In this document: one piece after another, positions 1 to 11,200 of the stretch
How positions within the stretch are numbered: the first letter of the stretch is position 1
Layout: each line of letters starts with the position of its first letter
Assembly: GCF_001680005.1 (NCBI RefSeq)
Contig: NC_033565.1
Coordinates: 1,035,501-1,099,500 of the forward strand
DNA length: 64,000 bases
Reading direction: 5' to 3'
Source of the DNA: Plasmodium coatneyi
Taxonomy: Eukaryota > Apicomplexa > Aconoidasida > Haemosporida > Plasmodiidae
Program-made: the position numbers and the translations under genes
Notes under the pieces: model-generated
Database searches by the model: none
What the model saw: only the letters and a program-made list of their open reading frames with translations
What the model was told of the DNA's origin: nothing

Positions 1-2542
1 TCTTCACCCTCCTCGGGTTTCCATTCTTCTAGGTTAATCATAACATACTGACGGATGCTGTTCCTTCTTCCTCCCTCACTGGCACACACACTCTTTACAC
101 AGATTCCTCCGAAGGACACATTTAAGAGAGTTGTAAAAGGAACTTTGAAGAAAATTTTCTGAATGCTGCTAAATTTTTTATTCCCTATAAGGGCGAAGTA
201 GCCGCTGTTGTTGATTAGGTTGGGTTCCTCATTCGATTTAACCAAATCTGTCAGCATCCCTTTGGAGCATATTTTATCCACTATGGTTATTACTTCTTTT
301 TTTGGGGGGTTATTTCCTTGGGGGAGGTGGGTTCCCATTTTTTTTTCCCGCTTTTTTTTCTTCCTTCTCTTAAGGATGAAAAGGGAAGGTACGTACTCGA
401 CCCCCCCTTGGGCATTTATCAAGGAATAATTTCCTTCCAAAATTTTTATTTTTTTTTTATATTTTTGAAATAGGAAGTCGTACTTGCTGTGGTTGAGTCC
501 TTTCGTGTGTTCGTTCACCGTTGGGTTTTTGTTCAGGTAGGTTAGGAGGTCCATTAGGAAGTTGTCATTCGGTCGTTCCTTCTTGGCCCCTCGTGGTGGG
601 TTTCCACGATTGGTTAGAACGGGGGAAGGCGCAATTAGGGGATCTTCATTTGTAGACAGAACGTCCATATCGGGTGGCACGTCCCTGATATGGGATCCCT
701 CATCACACTTCTTCCTCTTCATTGCATGTGCAGGGGGAGCTGCCTTTCTCTTCCTCGAGGATCCTCTGATGGGTTCACCCCTGGTGGGTCTTCCCCGCCT
801 TTTCCTCACGAGCAAATCCACGTCGGCTCTACCACAGAGCCCATTGTAGCAGCACACAAAGTGGACTCTCCCTCCAAAGAAATAAACAGAGAACTTAGCT
901 AAATCATACTTGAACGTGTGAACCTTCCTCCATTTTATCAGATTCACCAAATTGTTATGATCCCTTGATAGGGTCCCTTCCAGGACACACCTCCTGGTCA
1001 GTATAAAAAGCTTCCCCTTCTTGTAACACATGTTGCTACTACTCTGTTTGAAGCGCACATTAAAATCTGTGCAATCACAGAACAGAGTTTCCTTCCTTTG
1101 CGAGTGAAGAACCCCATTGGTGTAACCACTTTTTTTAAAAATATAAATTACCTTTTGGTTTTTTTTCATGTTTAGTAGGTAGATATAATCCTGGCAGAGA
1201 CATATTAGGAGCTCCTTCACCCGCAGGAGGTCTACAGTACCGTTTGGGAACCCCTTGATCAGCTTGTTCGCGTCAAACTTGTGATCCTCCTGCCGTAGGA
1301 TTAGCATCTTCAGGCTCAGTTCTTCCAGTGTGGCGTGTCCCACGTTGACCTGCAGGGGTGGGCACAAATAAGGTATAGTGATAGGGTATAGTGACAAGGT
1401 GGAATGGTGAGTAGCACAGTTACAGACGCGCCGTGAAGACTTACCGGCTCATTCTGCAGCAACACGTGGATATTCCCGCCATGGAAAAAAATCTTTTTAA
1501 TAAAAATAAAATGCCGATAGAGGTCCTGCAGGTTAACTTTCATAACGTTAAACAGGTAGAGGCCCTTCCCAAAGTAGATCGTCTTCATCTCTCCAGCACA
1601 AGTCGGGTCCAAACCATTTTTCCTCCGTCTCCTCGATGAGTAGAAAAGGAAGTAAATCGTTTTGAAGTCACTCGAGAAGGAAACAACGAATTCGCAAAAA
1701 TTCAAACTTCGCTTCCTCCTTTTGGCTTGTCCATTTTGGCCAATTCGGAGGGTCTGCTTATAAGTATCCCCAATGTTGATGTCCTCTGGAACGGGTCGAT
1801 CTAGCCAAAAAGGGTCTTCCATGTCGTCACTTCTTCCCCTCTCACCGTAAGGGTTAAAATATGTTTCGTCGTTAATACCGTTTTGTGAGTTGAGTTCCGA
1901 TTTGGTGGGCTTTCCAACCGGAGCTGCCTTCCTCCTTCGACCTGTTCCTTTTCCCTTTCGCTTTTTCGTGGGCACTACTTGCTGGGGGAGTTCCCCTCCT
2001 TGGCGTAATCCTGGAATACACCCTTTCATCCGTTTGGAGGACAATTTGAATTTCCTCCTCCTGGTGATGCCCATGACGGATTTCCTTCCGCCGATGCGGA
2101 TTCTCCTCCCCGCGGCGCTGCCTCCCCCCTTATCATACTTGTGCACATAATTAACAGAAACCGGTAATGAGTAAAAAAGCGACTGAAAGTTTACCTTCTT
2201 TATAAAGCTGTGTTTTAAAACAACCACAAGGGTATTCAAATGACGGTTGAATCGGTAGAGGACGAAATGCATCCCCTTATATACAAGCAAAACACCACTA
2301 ATTCTTTCCTTGTTTTTTCGCAGAAAGACATTCTTTAATATTAGGAGCTTCACAACTGGTGCGTTTAGCTTTGTCTCGTATATAAGGTGATTTTTTTTTC
2401 TCTCCTTTTGGTAGGTATATATGCTTAGGTTTTTATTTTTCACTAGGACAAATTCTAGGCTCTTTTCGTGCAGCAGGTTGCCGCACTCGCAGTGGTCCAC
2501 CTCGCTGGGGCTTCGCAGTTGGTGCACTTGCAGGTTAATCAT
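1..2542 (-). CDS. Large conserved Plasmodium protein, unknown function (3' partial)
   Basis: I do not recognise this protein. Two exons are visible, 1445-2542 and 1-1349, joined in phase 0 across an intron with a GTAAGT donor and a CCCCTGCAG acceptor. The second exon stays open to the window edge, so the C terminus lies outside; about 815 residues are visible. Both exons alternate beta-strand-like hydrophobic stretches with Lys/Arg-rich low-complexity inserts, for example around visible residues 145-215. The pattern would fit a beta-propeller scaffold, but that is inference. The start at 2542 is the first ATG of the frame. It sits just after a CCCCCCCAG that could be a splice acceptor, so an additional 5' exon is possible. 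It is transcribed divergently from the gene at 3928. Confidence 0.75.
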
Positions 2543-3927
2543 GGTGCTTCTGGGGGGGCAACGCGGTGCAATCAGATGCGGTGCGGTTATATGCGGTGTG
2601 CAGGGCTAAGCTGCTGTCCGATGAGAACGCTCTTCCCTACCTTTGTGGTCATAGGTGGACGCTCTACCAACTTCTGACCCGTGTGGCCCTTATTCTGCGC
2701 CGAGGAGAAGATAAACGTGGATCATCCCTGGAGCAGACACTGCATTGGTCGCACGGTCCTGCAGAGGAGACTTCCCCTCCAGTGCAGCTGGGGTTATTTA
2801 CTCTGCTATAGGATATTGCGCTTTATTTCGCTGCGTTTCATTTATTGCTTTTTTTTTCCTTTCCGTTTTTGGCTCTTCCCCCTGGTGGAGACATACCCCC
2901 CCGGAGCGGCTCATTCACGACCTGTGAGCCCACCGAGTGGAGGTATTCCCCGTCCGGATGACAGCCTCCTTGGGTAGGAACTCCCTTAAACAACTAAGGA
3001 AGTATCTACAAAGCTAGCACATAAAAATAATTACCATTTCGGTAAAAAAAAAAAAAAAAAAAAAAAAAACAGCCTGTGCTTTTGCCTCAATTTATGAAAG
3101 CAAAATGAGGGGCAAAGGAAAAGGCGACAAAAGTTGACCTACAAGAACGAGCGAACAGAACGTCACCCCCTGCATACAAGTTATTCTTTTCTACTTTATT
3201 TATTTTATTTTTTTTTTTTTTTCACACCAAGTCAACAGTGTATTATACACTTGGTGAAGCGAACATACATTGGTAGGAAATAACCTCCCTTGGGGATTCC
3301 CCTAAAACGGGGAGGGAGAGAGGCTACTTTTGTTTCCCCCCGTTGGAAGGAGTCACGGTGCTGTCACCTCAGCGTGCCCGCTGCAGTGCATTTGGCCTTC
3401 CGGTTAGGCGCCCACCCCATGTGCTGCGTTGCAAAAAGCCATTTCGCGTCTGTGTATGCTTTTCCCTCCACGCCTGAAAATATGCGAACGGGTGGAATTT
3501 TCTCCACCAAAAAAAAAAAAAAAAAATGAATAAACAGGTGACTATTATTTATTTTTATTTTTTTTGGTTATTTTTTTGGTTATTTTTTTGGTTTTCCTTT
3601 TTCCAAACTTGCCGCTTCTCAGCAACGCAGTGTAATTTATTCGCGCAGCATTTTTCCCACGCGGATTTGTCTGTGCATGCAATCGCGATAGCGGCGTTGT
3701 ATCGTGACGGTGTGCGGTTGGGCGGTCTCTAACTGAGTGGACAGATCGCTGGACGGACCCAAGGACAGGTCAACCGCTCACCATCGCACACACGGGGGTG
3801 AACACTTCCCTCCTCCACCCCCCTTGCAGAGCGATTAAACAGGGGAGGGAAGGCACAGAAAATACACGCACAGATTGAAGATCAAAGGTTTCCTTACCGC
3901 TTCACCCCGCAACAGAACCTCCCCAAA
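2543..3927. other. Intergenic, divergent promoter region
   Basis: This spacer separates two divergently transcribed genes. It holds an A tract of nearly 30 bases at about 3041-3069, T tracts near 3200-3222, another A tract near 3509-3526, and a short TTTTTTGGTTATT repeat near 3555-3595. Open frames across it are low-complexity and lack splice or start context, so I see no gene. It presumably carries both promoters. Confidence 0.6.
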
Positions 3928-4891
3928 ATGACGACGAACCAGAATGCCGCCATTTTCAGTAGCGATCTGCAGACCTTTATCGTCACCAAGTATGACCCGT
4001 TGCTCACCATCGTGAAGGAACTAAATGATAAGCTTCAAAACTCGGAAAAAGGTACTGTTAGAGAGGGGAGGGCACACACGGTTGCATATCCACACGGTCG
4101 TGTAACCGTTGCGTAACCACCGATTAACCACTGTTTTACCACCCGCAGACAAGTACCGCCTGGAGAAGAGGCTGATGAAATTGGAGAGACAAGTGGTCGT
4201 CCTGCTAGACAAACTAGAAGTAACAGACATAACCATCGACCGGGAGGGAAGAGAAAACAAAGTGGAAAAAAAAATACACCAGCAAATAGAGAACGAAGAA
4301 AACTTGCTAACCCCATGGTTATTCTCCTGCCAGATGGGGACCCCTTTATCCTCCCTACAAGTGCTCCTCGAATTTAGTAACAAAAATACAATCGAGTTAA
4401 ACGTGAGGTTATGGAAGAGAGAAGAAGATATGTGGGTAAATTTTTTGCAACTTATTTCGTCAAGCGATAAGAATTATTTACCTCAGTCACTAACCTTATT
4501 GGACTTAAGGAAAGCAACGAGGAAATGTCTCTTAACCATCTGCACCAGTGAGGTGTTAGTCGTTTTAAGAAATGTTCCAGGGAAGTCTCAGGCTATTTAC
4601 AACACGGCCACGATGACGCTCGTTGCTATTTTGGCCTCCGCCATTTATGAGGCTTGGAAGAGGATTGAGCTCACCGACCCGGTTTCCCTTGGCAGGGTGG
4701 TCCTCGTGCTGGACGGTAAGTTCATCCATTAGGTGGGACGAACAGAAGGCTAACGTCGAATTGGTTTGTTCCCCATTATCTGGATGCATACCTCCCCCAT
4801 TTGTTCTTTGCACCACCCCTTCGCAGGAGAAGATGTCGGATCGAGACTACGAGCTGGAAACAAGAAACTCAAAATAGAGCCCCTGAATTAG
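3928..4891 (+). CDS. Conserved Plasmodium protein, three exons, unknown function
   Basis: I do not recognise the family. The exons are 3928-4051, 4149-4715 and 4827-4891. All introns are GT-AG with good polypyrimidine acceptors and phases close, giving about 251 residues. The start ATG follows a CCCCAAA context and begins M-T-T-N-Q-N. Residues 25-70 look like a charged coiled coil. The middle is hydrophobic and mainly helical, with a Leu-rich segment around the T-L-L-D-L-R-K motif. The C terminus is Lys/Arg-rich (ending K-I-E-P-L-N). No signal peptide is seen. It converges with the secreted-protein gene at 5341. Confidence 0.8.
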
Positions 4892-5340
4892 CACCCCATA
4901 TATACACACTCTCCATGTGTGTTCGTTCTTTTTTCGTTTGTAGTGACAAATACACATGTGCCATTTGTTCCTTTTTTTTTTGTGACCCTGCGGGGTGGGT
5001 GGGTAACCGAAGAGAAAAGCATTTTTTTTTTAATTGAATTTTTAAAAAGGCTTCCCCCATTTGAGGTGCCACTTTGAGTTCGTTGCCACTGTGAACCACC
5101 ACCTTGGTTCCAATTTCGTTGCCTCCACCGGACTTTTTTTTTTTTTTTTGGTAAACCGTCTTTACAAGCATTTGGGCAGTTTGCCCGGTTTGAGTTCAAA
5201 CTGCACGGGGAGAAGCGCACACACGTGTAGATGCGCACGGGGGGCGTACTCCCCAGCTGAAACCACCATCACACGTATTAACACATCACGTCTTAACGGG
5301 GACACACACATACATATATATATATATATATTCGCACCCT
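4892..5340. other. Convergent 3' intergenic region
   Basis: This spacer lies between two convergent genes and carries T tracts near 4972-4981, 5022-5031 and 5133-5149 and a (TA)n microsatellite at about 5311-5332. I see no gene. Confidence 0.6.
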
Positions 5341-6156
5341 TCACACGATGAACAGCTGAAAGTTGGAGACGCCCCAGGAAACGCTTTTCGGGTCATCGAC
5401 CTGAATGGTGGTGCCAAACTCCACAATGAGTTTGCTCGAGTTGTGGGGTATAACCACATCTATCACGGAGCTGAATTTCGACTCACCAGTGGCACTGCCA
5501 CAAATGTTCACTGCATTTTCCAGACCAACCTGGGAATGGCTATCTGTCCAGACGTAGAAAAGATCCTCCTGATCATCCCTTCCAACTTTTAAATAAGCCG
5601 TATGAAAATTCCACTCATCAATGAAATGGAAGTTTGCCTTAATTCGAATCTGCGTATGACTTGGGATATTCACAAACGTTTTGCGAATCCTACCCTTCGA
5701 GAGCTTTCCATAGCCACCTAACAAATTGACTCCACCACATATAGACGTGAAGTTGTTAAAGTTATCACCTGACCACCCGTTGGTACTTTCACTGCTACTG
5801 AACGTCTCGTGCACAATCATTTGGAATTGGTTTACATGGCGCACCTTAAATGTTCCATCGATGGTTAATGCCTTCACAACTAGGTCCTGGTTTAGGAGGT
5901 TCATATTATCGTGCTCATCGATACTTATGATTGGCTTGTTTTTCCTACTTATTATAAACTGCCCTAACGGGTTCAGCCCCATCTTGTATTCTACTTCTTT
6001 ACTCTGGAAAAGGATGCCATTTTCTTTGTTACCTTTGGAGGAAATTTTGAGGTTCGCCACGGTTAGGCTGCCCTTCACGGAGATGTCGTTTTCGCTGCGC
6101 ACTTGGGCGCCCAACAGGGGCAGCAGTACTGCAATGCGGAGGAGCCTACGCAGCAT
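5341..6156 (-). CDS. Predicted secreted protein with alveolate-type beta-sandwich domain
   Basis: This single-exon gene codes for 271 residues. I chose the ATG at 6156, inside a longer frame, because it is followed at once by a typical signal peptide (M-L-R-R-L-L-R-I-A-V-L-L-P-L-L-G-A) with cleavage likely after Q-V-R-S. The rest is beta-strand-like with few charged repeats. The C-terminal 170 residues (I-C-G-G, F-H-F-I-D-E-W, V-N-I-C-G-S and S-W-G-V-S-N-F-Q-L-F-I) resemble an extracellular domain I associate with large surface proteins of ciliates and other alveolates. That resemblance comes from memory and is inference. There is no GPI signal or second membrane segment, so the product is probably secreted or luminal. 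The specific function is unknown. Confidence 0.75.
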   Translation of the reverse strand: MLRRLLRIAVLLPLLGAQVRSENDISVKGSLTVANLKISSKGNKENGILFQSKEVEYKMGLNPLGQFIISRKNKPIISIDEHDNMNLLNQDLVVKALTIDGTFKVRHVNQFQMIVHETFSSSESTNGWSGDNFNNFTSICGGVNLLGGYGKLSKGRIRKTFVNIPSHTQIRIKANFHFIDEWNFHTAYLKVGRDDQEDLFYVWTDSHSQVGLENAVNICGSATGESKFSSVIDVVIPHNSSKLIVEFGTTIQVDDPKSVSWGVSNFQLFIV

Positions 6157-6836
6157 TGTGATCACGGGGCGGACGGTAAAACAAACACAATTGAGGGGGG
6201 AGTCGCTAATCTGATCAGCCAGGGGGAAAAGGCAACCAAACGGAAGCAATGACATGCACGGAGTGACTGCAACGTGAAGGAAAAGACTTAACGCGGTGGA
6301 AACACTCCCTTGAATAAATCACAACACGGAATGGAGGAAAAACTGTCAGAAAGAAAAAATGTGTGAAAAATAAGTAGTTATTGCTTTCATCATAAATACA
6401 TGAACAGGTGAGTGCCTCTCGAGCGGATTGTACGTACACAACACGGTGCACCCTCACATCATAGGCTCTTCCCCAAAGTTGCTTCTTCACATATAAGAAG
6501 ACGTCCCTAGCTGTTCCTTTCCCTTCTTTCGGTCAATCACATGTGGGAAACATCGATTGGTGCCCCTTTTGTCATTCCCCAAGTGGAGGAACATTACAAT
6601 GGCATGTTCACTCCACCAGTTGGACAACCATTTGGGGTCCCTTCAAACATGTAGAGCAAAACACTAACCACCACTGTTCCATGTGTGCAAATTTGCACAC
6701 GCAAAAAAAAAAAATATGAACAAAAAAAAATTATGAACAGGAAAAAAAAAAAAAAAAAAAAAAACGGACAAATGGCTAGCTGCCATAGTTGCAAAAGTTT
6801 AAACGCATACTCCCCACTGGAGGAGTGCCTACCAAC
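6157..6836. other. Intergenic between two minus-strand genes
   Basis: This is 680 bases between the 5' end of the secreted-protein gene and the 3' end of the 2H phosphoesterase gene. It contains A tracts at about 6702-6711, 6721-6730 and 6741-6764. I see no gene; it is probably the promoter of the secreted-protein gene. Confidence 0.55.
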
Positions 6837-7793
6837 TCAAGGAAGGTCACATTCAGCGATGACTCTATAGTACGAAGTTGCCGAGTCTGTGTCCATTTCG
6901 AGGAACTGTATTTTATTGGGAACGACCCGCTCATTTTGCAGTTTGGACAAGTTGAAGTCGGCGTAATAGTCGGGGAAAATCTGGGGCTTCCTGTTGGCGT
7001 ATATTTTTCTCAGGTAGGAGTTTTTCATGATGGTCACGTGGGGGGTTATTTGTTCTTTGTCTGCGCATTGGTGTGTGCTGGGGGGGGCTGCACCTTTGTC
7101 GGTTGGGTTCGTTACACTTTTTTCGATTGCGCCGCTTGGGCGCTTCTTCTCCCGGGCTTCCTCCTTACCCTTGTGGTTGCTGAAGATGTGTATGTCCCTC
7201 TTGGCGAAGGAGTCCCTCAGGAGAGCTGTCATATTCACTATATACTTCCGGCTGTCCTCCTGCAGCCCTGCATACAAAACGTCGTTCCGAAACGTTTCCA
7301 ATGTGTCGAACGAAATGGCTTGATGATTGAGCTTTTTAATTTTTTCCATGGCTTCGTGGAAGGCCTCCTTGGAGGACTCCATTTGGGACTTCTTCACGTG
7401 TAAAATGAGGAGAGATATGTGAAACTTGTTTCTTTCAATTGCACATTCTTTGAGAATTTCAAATTTCGAAGCGACGTGGTTTTGCACTTTGAGCAATTCT
7501 TCCACTAAGGCTTTGTTCCCTGACAGGGGGATGCACACAAAATAGTTGGGCCTCACGTTTTTCATTTTGCTGTTTTTTTCCATCTCGTTGAGGCTGCCGT
7601 GGTGGCTGCATTTCTTGTGGTAGCTCTTGTGATGGTTCCTCCGGACGATGCTGCTATGCAGTATTAAATAATTTAAGATGCTTTTTCTTACATTCATTTG
7701 TTGTTTTTTTGAAGTTGTTGTGCATTTTTTTTTTATGTCACTCCGGTTTTGCCAAAATGGTGGGCATTCCGGTGTGCCGCTTGTTCTAGTCAC
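6837..7793 (-). CDS. AKAP7-like 2H phosphoesterase domain protein
   Basis: This single-exon gene codes for 318 residues from the first ATG. An in-frame ATG at 7697 (residue 33) would give 286 and is an equally good start. The core has the two His-x-Ser/Thr motifs of the 2H phosphoesterase superfamily: F-H-I-S at residues 124-127, after the strand N-Y-F-V-C-I-P-L, and P-H-V-T-I-M-K at 251-257. Layout and spacing are closest to the central domain of A-kinase anchoring protein 7 (AKAP18), which binds nucleotides, rather than to tRNA ligase. A charged low-complexity insert lies between the motifs at residues 205-250. The basic, His-rich N terminus could be a targeting sequence. Enzymatic activity is plausible but unproven. 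Confidence 0.8.
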   Translation of the reverse strand: MTRTSGTPECPPFWQNRSDIKKKCTTTSKKQQMNVRKSILNYLILHSSIVRRNHHKSYHKKCSHHGSLNEMEKNSKMKNVRPNYFVCIPLSGNKALVEELLKVQNHVASKFEILKECAIERNKFHISLLILHVKKSQMESSKEAFHEAMEKIKKLNHQAISFDTLETFRNDVLYAGLQEDSRKYIVNMTALLRDSFAKRDIHIFSNHKGKEEAREKKRPSGAIEKSVTNPTDKGAAPPSTHQCADKEQITPHVTIMKNSYLRKIYANRKPQIFPDYYADFNLSKLQNERVVPNKIQFLEMDTDSATSYYRVIAECDLP

Positions 7794-8212
7794 ATAGGGG
7801 TGGGAAGAAGCGCGTCAAAACGGTTCACCATTTTTTTTAAACATCTACAGTGGGGAAGTACAACGACCGGTGAGCGGCCTTGTTCTGGCGTAGTTGCATT
7901 TTCGCTCCGCTCCCCCGTTTGCCTCGCAAAAGCGGCACAACGGAATGTTATGTTGTGGTATGTTGTTTGACGCGATCATTCCCCCTTTATGAAGCAAATG
8001 GAAAGCAACTAACCTGACCTGACTGACCTGTCCATCGGCACGCTTTTTTTGCGGGTGTAGGTTCACACCTGAAACAGCCAGAATGGCGTGGAAGCACGAA
8101 CAGTCTGCAAGTGCTTGGCACCCCTTCCGCTGAAGCATACACCCCTGTATTGTTAAAAGCAAGGTGAGAAATAATCAGCCAAATTGAAGGTATACTTTTT
8201 TTTTTCCTTTTT
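7794..8212. other. Divergent promoter region
   Basis: This 419-base spacer lies between divergent genes and shows a T tract just before the downstream ATG (8194-8203). Nothing else is recognisable. Confidence 0.55.
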
Positions 8213-11200
8213 ATGGCGGCGTATCACCCGTTGTGTCCCCTTCTGCAACGAGGTGTCATTGCCGGTCAGGTAAAAAAAAGGGGTGACCAATTTCACCGAG
8301 CTTTTGTAATAAGCAGCCGAGTAGGTGGAACAAAGAAACAGAAGAAGCTAAGCTCCAAAACGGCGAAACATATCAACTATGTGTTCGAGAAGAAGAAAAA
8401 GGCGGATGAGGAAAGAAGCTTTAATATAATAAAGAGGAGGAAGCTGAAGGATGTGCCTTCTTCCCAGTTTCACTTCATTTGCCACCTTAAACATGGGGAA
8501 GTGCAATCTGCGCAAAGGGGGAGCGTTTCGCTGCTAAGGGGGGCTCTTCCTCCCTCGGGGCAGGCACAGCTTCCCTGGGGAGAGATTACCCCCAATGGGG
8601 AAGCAACAATTGGGGAAGACGACCCAATTGGTGAATTGCTCCCAATTGGGGAGAACAGCACTACTGTGAAAAACAGCACTGCTGAGGAGGCGTTCCGATT
8701 CTTCCCGCGCGGAACAATCCGGCAAGACAGGAGAGAGAAAGACCTCAAGAACGCGACCGCGCTGAGCAGCATCGTCCATTTGGGGAGGAACAAAGACATT
8801 TGCAACACCTATCTTAGAGCCAGCCTAATGAATATATACCACGAGGAAAACCACAACCACGCAATCCTAAAAATGATGAAGGAATTACAACGCACACACA
8901 GTTATATGAACAGCCGACAGGTGAGTTTAATTATTTACAACCTCTACCAGTACTTCTTCATCCAAGTAGTAAAACAAATTTACGGAAAGGATAACCCTTC
9001 TAACTATGAATGGTACTTAAGGTTATTTTACGTTGTTGACGATGGGTTTTTTGTGACCCCCCCGAATAAGGGGGAGACGTACCAAAGTGATATGCCGGTG
9101 GATAACAGCTTGATGAGAAATCTCCTCATAACGTTATGGAGAAATGTGAAAACGCACATGCATTGTGAAGATGACCTGAACACACTAAACAGGATCGCTT
9201 TCGTTTACTCATACTTCTCTGTGAAGGACAATGCCCTTATGGAATTACTCATTCGTAAAATTTTCCAATGCATGGACATGAAAAAAAATAAAAATATAAA
9301 ATATTTTTCGCTAGCTGCTTTGGCCCTCGAAAAGTGGGAATTATACAGCGTCAAGTTCATGCATGCGTACTCCTCCCTTGTGACAAAGACAATTGACAAG
9401 TTGACAAAGAAAGGGGAAGACTTGCTCATAAACCGGAAGAAGAAGAAAAAAAAAACGAAATTAAAACATGTTAACCTGTTCGATGTGCACAAAAAGGAGA
9501 AAAAAAAATTGCCACTCATCAGTTTGAAAGACATTCTGACTTACTTGTATGTGCTGAACAGGAACGACGTGAAGGACAATCACTTTGTTGAAAGGATCCT
9601 ACGATACGCAAGCTTGTTCTGGAGAGATGACTGCAGACCACAGGCATGTAACCCCGGGGAATGTGTCTCCCTATCTGTGAACAAAAAAAAGGAAAGCTTC
9701 AACGCTGATACTGTTTCGCAAAAGAATATGCTCCTAACAAGCCCCGCATTCCGTAGCGCCCTCTATGCAAATAGGAAACGACACAAAAACAGGAGTAACA
9801 TGTTGACGCTTTATGCATTGTATAGAATTAGTAAGCGTGCTGCCCGTCGAAGAGAGACGCCCCTAAGTTGCTTTGCAAATCGAGTTTGGCTGCACGGGAA
9901 TGGAGAGGAGGGAGGAGAAAGCAACTTACCGATGCGTAAGGAGCCGGTCCAGCTAAGCATAAGTAGTTGGAAGAACGGCCCGTGTGATAACACGCCCAAC
10001 GAGAACAGGAGTGCATTTTCCCCAGCCGATTATGGGCCCGAGTCCACTGTCTTCATCAACAAGCAGCGCACGTGGGTAAGTTTCTACAAAAAGGAGGTCA
10101 TTCCCATGGCAATTTTTCTTCACCACCTGACTCAGTATGATTACGCATTTTTAAAAAAAAAAGATGACTTTTTAAAATTGACAAAACTGTACAGGGATGT
10201 ACTCCTCAAGAGTGACCTTACGAATCTTCACTTTTTTTACACCCACAAGATTGTAAGCGTTGTCAGAGACGCAGATATATGTAGCAATTTCCTAACCACG
10301 TTGTACACCTCTGCTCTCCACAAATGCAGAAGATATATTTCTTTAAAAAATGCGGGCGTATTATCCGACGTGTGTGCTCAGAACGTATGTGCTTATGTTG
10401 TGATCCTCTACATACAAGTTTTGAAAAATAAAATAAAAGACGACCCCTTGACCGAAGCGTTAAGTGAGTTCTTGGTCAAATTTTTTTCAACGTGTCGGCC
10501 TGAACAAGTCACCCCTCAATTTTTAATCCCTCCTCTGAAGCTGCTAAGCATGTTAAACTCCCCACGTGAAGACAACCGTTACGTTGTACCGAAGACTGTG
10601 GACATAACAAATGGAGTAACAAACAAGGGGAACAATGTGGATGAGCTCCCATCCTGCAATACGAACGACCAAATCGATGAACAACAAAACAACGTTAAGT
10701 CAAACGGACAACAAAATGCGTTACCATCACGTAAGACCAATTTGCAACTTTTAAACGTAGCAATTTTGACAATTTTAAAAGGGCTAAACTGGAACAACGT
10801 GGATAATTTTTTTCTGCTCAAAAGTTACAAATATATGAACAGACTAGCTGGACAGAAAAAAAAAGCAAAGTTTTGTATGAACATGGTCAGGCAAAAAAAT
10901 CATTCCTTGTGCAGCAAAATAACCCACACGGTGAAGGAAAAAATGAGCGGCTTCAATTGCGAAGAATTGATGAAGGTCTACCTCTATAGCGGAAACAACT
11001 TTAAAAGGAGAACTATCCTCTTGAGGAACCTCTTTACAAATTTGTTGCTGTCAAATGGGGGGATTGTTCACAGAGGGGATAACAACTTTTTTATGTTGTT
11101 TTTTAAAACCGCCTTAACGCATTTGCACCTGAATGAAGTGGGAAAAAAAAAAAAAAGAAATATATATTTTTTTAAAAATTCGAATGATGTAATGAACAAA

